From Methanofastidiosum sp964630765 (GTDB lineage Archaea; Methanobacteriota_B; Thermococci; Methanofastidiosales; Methanofastidiosaceae), in the NCBI GenBank assembly GCA_964630765.1, contig CAZVXE010000025.1:1-19216 (forward strand): a DNA stretch of 19,216 bases, in the 5' to 3' direction. A program made the translations under genes and the position numbers. The notes beneath the pieces were generated by a model. The model did no database searches, had not been told where the DNA came from, and was given only the letters and a program-made list of their open reading frames with translations. Positions 14,204 through 19,216 of the stretch are shown here, piece by piece (positions within the stretch are counted from its first letter, which is position 1; each line of letters begins with the position of its first letter).

Positions 14204-14896
14204 TTGATATCTCTAGATGATGCAGTTACTGCAAAATATAAGTACCAGGGTGAACATTTTGAGATCTTAGTTGATCCCAAAAAAGCCCAAGAATTTAAGG
14301 GAGGAAATGAAGTAGATGATTTCCTCGCCACAAATTTTATTTTTAAAGATGCCGACAAAGGAGATAAAGCGTCTCCAGACTCTCTTAAAAAGGCATTTGG
14401 TACAGATAGCGTTAATGAGATTTCAAAAATTATTCTTAAGAAAGGAGAAATACACCTTACTACCGATCAGAGAAGGGCAATGATGGAAAACAAGAGAGCC
14501 CAGATTATTTCCTATATTTCAAGACATGCTATAAATCCTCAGACAGGCCACCCGCACCCACCCCAAAGAATAGAAAATGCCCTAGAAGAAGCAAGGGTCC
14601 AAGTAGACATGTACAAGAGGACTGAAGACCAGATTAAGCAGATAATTCATGTATTGGCACCAATAATACCTATTAAGATTGAAAACAGGAGAATTGGAGT
14701 CAAAGTGCCTGCGGAGCACGCACCTAAAACAATGGGATTTGCAAAAAATCTTGGTACTATTATTAAAGAGGAATGGGGAAGAGATGGCTCTTGGATGTTT
14801 GTAATTGAAATACCGGCTGGATTACAAGACGACCTTTTCAGTAAGTTGAACAGCGCTACAAAAGGAAACGTTGAGACAAAGATAATGGATAAATGA
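14204..14896 (+). CDS. Ribosome maturation factor SBDS/SDO1
   Basis: A 230-residue SBDS-family protein. In eukaryotes it works with the EFL1 GTPase to release eIF6 from the 60S subunit, and the archaeal form is thought to act on 50S maturation, with aEF2 as probable partner. Typical segments are I-S-L-D-D-A-V (2-8), F-E-I-L-V-D-P (19-25), a central L-T-T-D-Q-R-R-A-M-M-E and I-N-P-Q-T-G-H-P-H-P-P-Q-R-I (about 107-120), then a ferredoxin-like third domain. Length is normal. The start is TTG at 14204, chosen because AAGGAG (14190-14195) is well placed and homologues begin exactly here. It follows psmA by 5 bases, so translation is probably coupled. Confidence 0.95.
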   Translation: MISLDDAVTAKYKYQGEHFEILVDPKKAQEFKGGNEVDDFLATNFIFKDADKGDKASPDSLKKAFGTDSVNEISKIILKKGEIHLTTDQRRAMMENKRAQIISYISRHAINPQTGHPHPPQRIENALEEARVQVDMYKRTEDQIKQIIHVLAPIIPIKIENRRIGVKVPAEHAPKTMGFAKNLGTIIKEEWGRDGSWMFVIEIPAGLQDDLFSKLNSATKGNVETKIMDK

Positions 14897-14911
14897 TACG
14901 GAGAGATAACA

Positions 14912-15592
14912 TTGGAATTTTTAGTTAAGGATAGATCGATTGTCACGCCAGGTATGGCTATTGCAAAAGGGCCTTTTAGATATGAATATGGGGTTGATAA
15001 ATTTGAGGATACAATAATATCCTCTGTTTTAGGAATAGTCTATATTGAAAATGACGGCGTTAAGGTAGTTCCGCTTGAAGGCAAATATATGCCAAAAAGG
15101 GGCGATGATGTAATTGGGACAGTTGTAAGCATAAATCCTCTAAGTTGGGATTTGGATATAAATGCCCCTTACATGGCCAATCTTCATGTCCAGGATGCTT
15201 TGAGGTATGTCAAGGACACTTCAAATCTTGAGAGGATATTCAAAGTAGGCGATGTAATTTATGCAAATGTTAGAGATGTCGGAGAATCTTCAGACATTGT
15301 TTTACAGTCAAAGGAAAGACCTTACGGTAAAATGAAATGGGGGAGAGTTGTAAATATTCATGCTACAAGGGTCCCCAGAGTAATTGGTAAAAAAGGATCA
15401 ATGATTAAGTTATTGAAACAAATGACCAAATGCGAGATTATGGTCGGTCAGAATGGCAATATATGGATCAAGGGCGAGAGACAAATGGAAGATATTGTTG
15501 AGAGAGCCATTCTTAAAATTGATAGAGAAGCCCACATACCAGGGTTAACAGACAGAATAAAAAAAATACTTGAAACTGAATTATCAAGATAA
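14912..15592 (+). CDS. rrp4: Exosome RNA-binding cap protein Rrp4
   Basis: The 226-residue cap subunit of the archaeal exosome, which binds RNA and feeds it to the Rrp41/Rrp42 ring. It has the usual three parts: an N-terminal domain (to about 60), an S1 RNA-binding domain (about 62-135, beginning R-G-D-D-V-I-G-T-V) and a KH domain (about 145-205) with the G-K-K-G loop at 159-162. The start is TTG at 14912 behind GGAGAG (14900-14905), the only plausible start near the family N-terminus. It follows SBDS by 15 bases and precedes rrp41 by 15, in the canonical order. Confidence 0.96.
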   Translation: MEFLVKDRSIVTPGMAIAKGPFRYEYGVDKFEDTIISSVLGIVYIENDGVKVVPLEGKYMPKRGDDVIGTVVSINPLSWDLDINAPYMANLHVQDALRYVKDTSNLERIFKVGDVIYANVRDVGESSDIVLQSKERPYGKMKWGRVVNIHATRVPRVIGKKGSMIKLLKQMTKCEIMVGQNGNIWIKGERQMEDIVERAILKIDREAHIPGLTDRIKKILETELSR

Positions 15593-15607
15593 TATTAGGT
15601 GTTATAT

Positions 15608-16336
15608 ATGGAGAAAGACATAAAGTTCTTTACTAATGGCAAGAGAATCGACGGAAGAGCCGTCGATGAATTGAGAAACATAAAGATAGAAGTTGGAGTT
15701 TTTAAAAGAGCAGATGGCTCATCTTATATTGAATGGGGCGGAAATAAGATTTATTGTGCCGTTTATGGCCCAAGAGAAGCTTACCCCAGATTTCTTCAAA
15801 AATCAGACAGGGCCATATTAAAGTGCAGATACAACATGGCCTCTTTCGCAGTTGAAGAGAGAAAAAGACCTGGCCCAAGCAGAAGGGGAGTAGAAATAGG
15901 TAAAGTAACGCAAGGCGCATTAGAACCTGCTTTGTTATTAGAAAATTTCCCAAAATGCATGGTTGAGGTTAATATTGAAGTTATCCAAGCAGATGCTGGA
16001 ACAAGATGTGCAGGAATAACTGCTGCATCAGTGGCACTTGCTAATGCAGGAATACCTATGAAAGAATTGGTACCCGCATGCGCAGCTGGAAAAGTTGACG
16101 ATAAGATTGTGTTGGATCTCTGTAAAGAAGAGGATAACTACGGTCAAGCAGATTTACCATTGGCACTTCTTCCAAGAAGAAACGAGTTCAGTCTTTTACA
16201 GATGGACGGAGACCTATCCGAAGAGCAGCTTGAAGAGGCTTTAGACCTCGGTAGGAAAGGATGTCTTGAAGTATATGAAATTCAAAAGGAAGCGCTAAAG
16301 AAAAAATATGTAACGGAGGATGTGGCAAATGAGTAG
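15608..16336 (+). CDS. rrp41: Exosome catalytic subunit Rrp41
   Basis: The 242-residue RNase PH-type catalytic subunit of the archaeal exosome, a phosphorolytic 3'-5' exoribonuclease that can also add tails. It forms a hexameric ring with Rrp42. Visible are the N-terminal R-I-D-G-R (residues 13-17), the A-G-T-R-C-A-G-I-T-A-A phosphate-binding segment and the catalytic K-E-E-D-N-Y-G-Q-A-D-L-P region with its conserved Asp residues. The open frame begins at GTG 15599, but the ATG at 15608 fits better: AGGTG at 15597-15601 is a Shine-Dalgarno site 6 bases before it. The 3' end overlaps the rrp42 start by 8 bases. Confidence 0.96.
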   Translation: MEKDIKFFTNGKRIDGRAVDELRNIKIEVGVFKRADGSSYIEWGGNKIYCAVYGPREAYPRFLQKSDRAILKCRYNMASFAVEERKRPGPSRRGVEIGKVTQGALEPALLLENFPKCMVEVNIEVIQADAGTRCAGITAASVALANAGIPMKELVPACAAGKVDDKIVLDLCKEEDNYGQADLPLALLPRRNEFSLLQMDGDLSEEQLEEALDLGRKGCLEVYEIQKEALKKKYVTEDVANE

Positions 16337-17129
16337 TGTTCTTTCAGATATTAAGAAAGAGTATATGATAAGCCTCTTGAAGAACGGTAAGCGTGAGGAT
16401 GGAAGAGGCCTTAATGATATGAGAGATCTAAAGGTCGAGCTTGGAATTGTAAACAAAGCTGAAGGTTCATGCTTCGTTCAAATTGGAGACACAAAAGTAA
16501 TTGCTGGAGTAAAGTGTGAGACCGGAGCACCATTTCCTGACACCCCAAATCAAGGAGTTTTTACAACTAATGCAGAATTAATCCCAATGGCATCCCCTGA
16601 CTTTGAAGCAGGCCCACCAAGGGAAGATGCGATAGAACTTGCAAGAATAGTTGACAGAGGAATCAGGGAATCAGGCGCCATTGACTTCCAAAAATTAGTC
16701 ATTAAAGAAGGAGAGCTTGTAAGGGTCTTGTTTGTTGATATCCATATAATGGATTACAACGGAAACCTATTTGACGCAGCTGGAATTGCAGCAATAGGCG
16801 CTCTTTACAATACTAAAATGGCAGTATTAGACGAAGAAGGAAAGAAAACAGAAGAACTAATGCCGTTACCAATGAAAAAAATCCCTGTACCCTGTACATA
16901 TGCAAAAATAGCAGATTCAATCTTATATGATCCTTCAATGGAAGAGGAAAGTGTAATGGATTCAAGAATTACTGCTACAACTGAAGACAGTGGAAGAATA
17001 TCCGCAATGCAGAAAGGGGACGTAGGAAGCTTTAAAAAAGAGGAGATTTTAGACATCGTCAGACGATCAAAGGTGAGGGGCGACGAAGTTAGGGCCCTTC
17101 TAAAAGAAAAATTCTCTGAAATGAGGTGA
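16329..17129 (+). CDS. rrp42: Exosome non-catalytic ring subunit Rrp42
   Basis: The 266-residue RNase PH-like partner of Rrp41. It contributes RNA-binding surface but is not itself active in characterised archaea. The paralogous features are present: G-K-R-E-D-G-R-G (near residues 20-27), V-Q-I-G-D-T-K-V-I-A-G-V-K and D-P-S-M-E-E-E. The phosphorolytic active-site stretch of Rrp41 (E-D-N-Y-G-Q-A-D) is absent, as expected. An in-frame ATG at 16320 would lie against the GGAGG at 16315-16319, so the ATG at 16329, with 9 bases of spacing, is preferred. The stop overlaps the GAGGTGAT ribosome binding site of rpl37ae. Confidence 0.95.
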   Translation: MSSVLSDIKKEYMISLLKNGKREDGRGLNDMRDLKVELGIVNKAEGSCFVQIGDTKVIAGVKCETGAPFPDTPNQGVFTTNAELIPMASPDFEAGPPREDAIELARIVDRGIRESGAIDFQKLVIKEGELVRVLFVDIHIMDYNGNLFDAAGIAAIGALYNTKMAVLDEEGKKTEELMPLPMKKIPVPCTYAKIADSILYDPSMEEESVMDSRITATTEDSGRISAMQKGDVGSFKKEEILDIVRRSKVRGDEVRALLKEKFSEMR

Positions 17130-17134
17130 TGTTC

Positions 17135-17389
17135 ATGGCAGTTTCAAATAAGTCAAGCAGTGCAGGAAGATTTGGGCCAAGATACGGTAGAAAAATTAGA
17201 GTTAAAATTTCTAACATTGAAGCTCAGATGAAACAGAAACATAAATGTCCACAGTGTGGGAGAAAATCTGTAAAAAGAATAAACACTGCAATATGGCAAT
17301 GCTCAAAGTGTGATACTACTTTTGCCGGAGGCACATATCTTCCAGATACGCCTGTGGGAAGAGTTTCACAGAAGGCATCTTTAAAGTAG
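17135..17389 (+). CDS. rpl37ae: 50S ribosomal protein L37Ae (eL43)
   Basis: An 84-residue zinc-ribbon protein of the large ribosomal subunit. The basic N-terminus G-R-F-G-P-R-Y-G-R-K-I-R (residues 11-22) is characteristic, and the zinc ligands are C-P-Q-C (38-41) and C-S-K-C (56-59), followed by F-A-G-G-T-Y. Upstream in-frame ATGs at 17126 and 17129 would lie inside or right beside the GAGGTGAT Shine-Dalgarno site (17123-17130). The ATG at 17135 has proper spacing and matches family N-termini. Its place between rrp42 and rpoP is the conserved archaeal arrangement. Confidence 0.95.
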   Translation: MAVSNKSSSAGRFGPRYGRKIRVKISNIEAQMKQKHKCPQCGRKSVKRINTAIWQCSKCDTTFAGGTYLPDTPVGRVSQKASLK

Positions 17390-17400
17390 GAAGTGAATAG

Positions 17401-17541
17401 TTGTATAAATGTATTGAATGTAAAAGAGTACTCACCCCTACAGAACTTGATGATATAAGGGGGATTAAATGCCCCTACTGTGGTAACAGGATATTCATCA
17501 AGATGAGGCCTGAATTGGCAAAGACCGTACAAGCACGTTAA
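17401..17541 (+). CDS. rpoP: DNA-directed RNA polymerase subunit P (Rpo12)
   Basis: A 46-residue open frame that starts with TTG and encodes the smallest zinc-ribbon subunit of archaeal RNA polymerase, the counterpart of eukaryotic Rpb12. It reads L/M-Y-K-C-I-E-C-K (zinc Cys4, Cys7), then I-K-C-P-Y-C-G-N-R-I (Cys24, Cys27), and ends basic. All four ligands and the G-x-x-C-P-Y-C-G pattern of the family are present. The start is TTG at 17401, with GGAAGTGA (17390-17397) just upstream. It lies 11 bases after rpl37ae and 1 base before the Brix gene. It is short enough to be missed by length-filtered gene calling. Confidence 0.93.
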   Translation: MYKCIECKRVLTPTELDDIRGIKCPYCGNRIFIKMRPELAKTVQAR

Positions 17542-17542
17542 T

Positions 17543-18055
17543 ATGATGCTTATCTCAACTTCTAGGAGGCCATCAACTAGGACTAGGTCCTTTGTTAAAG
17601 AGCTACTAGGAGTTATACCTCTTTCTTTTCAAGTTACAAGGGGTAAAAAATCTATTGAAGAGTTAAAGGATATTGCTGTTCTTAAAGGCTGCAGAAGATT
17701 GATGATAGTTGAATCAAAGGATGGAAATCCTTCTGCACTTTCTTTTATGCACATTGACAAGAAAGACTGGAAATGGCTAGGTGTCATAGATATTACAGTA
17801 TCCCTTAGAAGGGAAATGAAAATAAATCATAAGCTAGAGTCATTTGATGATGATTTACCTCTTTTAATAAAAGGTGAAAAGGACGACTCTTTTGACTTTG
17901 TCAAAGAGATGTTCTTCTGCAATGATTATGATGAGAATGTAGAAGGCTCTGTCCTTTTATGGAACGGCGGATTTATCAACTTCATAAGAGATGAAGTTTC
18001 TGACCTTCCAATCGGCCCCAAAATTAATGTATTAAAATGGAAGCGTTTAATCTGA
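17543..18055 (+). CDS. Brix domain / Imp4-like rRNA biogenesis protein
   Basis: A 170-residue archaeal Brix-domain protein. The start M-L-I-S-T-S-R-R-P-S-T-R-T-R-S-F is the hallmark of the family, related to eukaryotic Imp4, Brx1 and Rpf1 that handle pre-rRNA and ribosome assembly. A central L-K-G-C-R-R-L-M-I-V-E segment and a late G-P-K-I-N-V-L-K-W-K fit the two-half Brix fold. Either of two adjacent ATGs (17543, 17546) may be used. The gene begins one base after rpoP and its stop overlaps the next ATG by one base (TGATG), so it is deep within the operon. Confidence 0.92.
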   Translation: MMLISTSRRPSTRTRSFVKELLGVIPLSFQVTRGKKSIEELKDIAVLKGCRRLMIVESKDGNPSALSFMHIDKKDWKWLGVIDITVSLRREMKINHKLESFDDDLPLLIKGEKDDSFDFVKEMFFCNDYDENVEGSVLLWNGGFINFIRDEVSDLPIGPKINVLKWKRLI

Positions 18056-18459
18056 TGTCAGTAACTAAAAATAAATCTAGAGGGGTCCGAGCTGAATATG
18101 AAGTCAAGAAATTTCTTCTTGAGAATGGTTATTTTGTCTTCAGCAAAAGAGTAAGCCAGAGTGGCCCTGACATAATAGCAATAAAAGGTGAAAAGACAAT
18201 AGTAATGGAGGTCAAAAACACCAAACTTTCAAGCATCAAAATCAAAAACTCACAGATCAAATCGCTTTTAGACACAGCCACTGAAATATCCAAGAAGACC
18301 GTTCTTTCCCCAAAAACAATCCTTGGGGTAAAATTTTCTTCAAAAGAGGGTGGTTGGACCTTTATTTCAATCGAAAACCAGATTTATGAGGATAAAATTA
18401 TAAAAAAACAACATGAAAATCTATTAGAATTAAGCAAAGGCTTAAAAAGTTTTATTTAA
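18055..18459 (+). CDS. hjc: Archaeal Holliday junction resolvase Hjc
   Basis: A 134-residue nuclease of the archaeal Hjc family, which cuts four-way DNA junctions symmetrically during recombination and fork repair. The active-site set is complete: Glu14 in R-A-E-Y-E-V, Asp39 in S-G-P-D-I-I-A, and Glu52/Lys54 in M-E-V-K, matching the E...GxD...ExK core of this endonuclease fold. An in-frame ATG at 18037 would overlap the Brix gene by 19 bases. I prefer the ATG at 18055, which restarts on the Brix stop (TGATG) and matches typical Hjc length. A broader restriction-endonuclease-like role is possible but the spacing favours Hjc. It ends the superoperon here. Confidence 0.9.
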   Translation: MSVTKNKSRGVRAEYEVKKFLLENGYFVFSKRVSQSGPDIIAIKGEKTIVMEVKNTKLSSIKIKNSQIKSLLDTATEISKKTVLSPKTILGVKFSSKEGGWTFISIENQIYEDKIIKKQHENLLELSKGLKSFI

Positions 18460-18483
18460 CAAATAGAGAAAAGAGAGGGTTAG

Positions 18484-18795
18484 ATGCAAGGAGAATCAAA
18501 TACATTTTATTCAAAAGGGTCTAAAAAATTCAAACAAAAAATATATTCTAAAAAAACTAAAAAATTGAACATGGGAAGAGTTTCAGACTTTAAATGGGAT
18601 TTAAATCAAGTATTAAACAAAATGCCTGAAGATAAAGCAGGTCTTATTCGTGGGCCATTATATGCCAAAGCTTCAAAGATAGGTTTTGACGAGGCTAAAC
18701 AGTTCTTGAAGGACAAGGAAGATGAAGGGGTAATAGACAAGGATATTGCTTTAGATATTCTCCGAGTTCTTTCCAAATACTCAAAATTTAGATAA
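18484..18795 (+). CDS. Small basic protein of unknown function (103 aa)
   Basis: I do not recognise a family. The first 30 residues are very basic and polar (S-K-G-S-K-K-F-K-Q-K, K-K-T-K-K), as in nucleic-acid-binding tails. Residues 31-103 look globular and helical: D-F-K-W-D-L-N-Q-V-L-N-K-M-P, then I-R-G-P-L-Y-A-K-A-S, then an acidic-basic helix pair ending Y-S-K-F-R. There are no cysteines, signal or membrane segments. The ATG at 18484 follows GAGAGGG with 4 bases of spacing, and the gene starts 24 bases after hjc in the same direction, so cotranscription is likely. A role with DNA, RNA or the ribosome is suggested only by charge and context. Confidence 0.7.
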   Translation: MQGESNTFYSKGSKKFKQKIYSKKTKKLNMGRVSDFKWDLNQVLNKMPEDKAGLIRGPLYAKASKIGFDEAKQFLKDKEDEGVIDKDIALDILRVLSKYSKFR

Positions 18796-18857
18796 TCTTT
18801 TCTCTGATACTTTAATATGCCAATTCTAGATGGATTTAACATTTTTAAAGTAATAAA

Positions 18858-18865
18858 TTTATATT
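18858..18865 (+). promoter_or_regulatory. TATA box, J-domain gene promoter
   Basis: TTTATATT lies about 35 bases before the ATG at 18897, which predicts transcription starting near 18887 with a very short leader. It falls in the 101-base intergenic space after the small basic gene, so the J-domain gene probably has its own promoter. Confidence 0.45.
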
Positions 18866-18896
18866 CTGTTTATCATTAGACTAGAATATACCAGGT

Positions 18897-19216
18897 ATGG
18901 GTCTTACTGATAAAATGTCTTACAATCCAAAAAAAGATTACTATGAAATGATCGGGGGTATAACACCTTCATCTAACTTAAGGGAGATTAAGAAAGCTTA
19001 CAGGAAAAAAGCCTTAGAATACCACCCAGATAGAAATCCAGGAAAAGAAGACTCGGTAAAAAATAAGTTCCTCGAATTAAAAGAGATTTATGAAACACTC
19101 ATTGACAAAGAGAAAAAAGCAGAGTATGATAAATATAGGGAGAAATTTTTATCCGCCAATAAACCTCTAAATTATGAAGGTCGCCCTGGATGGACCTATA
19201 CAACAAATGTTGATGT
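18897..19216 (+). CDS. J-domain (DnaJ-like) protein, 5' part only
   Basis: An open frame of 106 complete codons that runs off the window end. Residues 14-81 are a J-domain: K-D-Y-Y-E-M-I-G-G at the start, K-K-A-Y-R-K-K-A-L-E-Y (33-42), the essential H-P-D at 43-45 followed by R-N-P-G, and K-A-E-Y-D-K-Y closing helix IV. J-domains stimulate DnaK-type Hsp70 ATPases; no dnaK or grpE is in view. After the J-domain the visible sequence (about residues 82-106) shows no Gly/Phe-rich segment or zinc-finger cysteines, so it may not be a canonical DnaJ. The start may be the ATG at 18897 or, less likely, at 18915. Confidence 0.85.
   Translation, partial: MGLTDKMSYNPKKDYYEMIGGITPSSNLREIKKAYRKKALEYHPDRNPGKEDSVKNKFLELKEIYETLIDKEKKAEYDKYREKFLSANKPLNYEGRPGWTYTTNVD

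Noticed and set aside
17224..17532. A 102-codon minus-strand ORF across rpl37ae and rpoP
   Set aside because: It runs opposite two zinc-ribbon genes with intact Cys ligands and canonical operon order.
1..19216. CRISPR arrays, tRNA, rRNA, insertion sequences, inteins
   Set aside because: I saw no regularly spaced repeats, cloverleaf, rRNA stretch, transposase or intein splice motif; rfcS and rfcL, common intein hosts, appear uninterrupted outside the N gap.

Overview
The window is archaeal chromosome, most likely euryarchaeal. It carries an archaeal clamp loader (RFC small and large subunits), SRP19, RNase P protein Pop5, a proteasome alpha subunit, SBDS, the exosome core (Rrp4, Rrp41, Rrp42), ribosomal protein L37Ae, RNA polymerase subunit P, a Brix protein and an archaeal Holliday junction resolvase. 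The DNA is AT-rich. Promoters look like BRE/TATA elements and ribosome binding sites are GGAGGTGA-like. HypA points to NiFe enzymes such as hydrogenases. An AT-rich methanogen-related lineage (for example the Methanofastidiosa/Thermococci side of the Euryarchaeota) is a weak guess. One 100-N run (2433-2532) shows that this is a draft scaffold.

Layout. 1-1021: a DUF211 protein (+), SRP19 (-) and hypA (+), the last two sharing a short divergent promoter region. 1018-4407 (-): rfcS, rfcL (interrupted by the N gap) and a class I aminotransferase. 4451-6326 (-): thyX, a dCMP-deaminase-like gene and an atypical COG2112-type kinase; ThyX and the deaminase together make dTMP from dCMP. 6327-6597 is the longest non-coding stretch (271 bases) and holds diverging promoters plus several copies of an operator-like ATATTGATTATCA motif. 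6598-11251 (+): an 87-residue unknown, a membrane-anchored protein with about five Ig-like domains, a COG2509-like FAD protein, a HAD phosphatase and a small exported helical protein. 11252-12975 (-): an ACT-domain protein, an adenosine-specific-kinase family protein and a flavin-reductase-like FMN protein.

13084-18459 (+) is the archaeal exosome superoperon: pop5, psmA, SBDS, rrp4, rrp41, rrp42, rpl37ae, rpoP and brix, ending here in hjc. Genes are tightly packed or overlapping, and several start with TTG behind a good Shine-Dalgarno site. It joins tRNA 5' processing, RNA decay, protein degradation, ribosome maturation and transcription in one probable transcript. A small basic unknown (18484-18795) and the start of a J-domain protein (18897 to the edge) follow.

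Most of the window is well-conserved housekeeping DNA. I see no CRISPR array, tRNA, rRNA, transposon or clearly new defence or mobile system. The best second-look items are the motif cluster at 6379-6572, the unknown small proteins, the kinase with a replaced catalytic Asp, the HypA CxC variant, and the way leaderless starts and SD-led TTG starts divide between first and internal operon genes.
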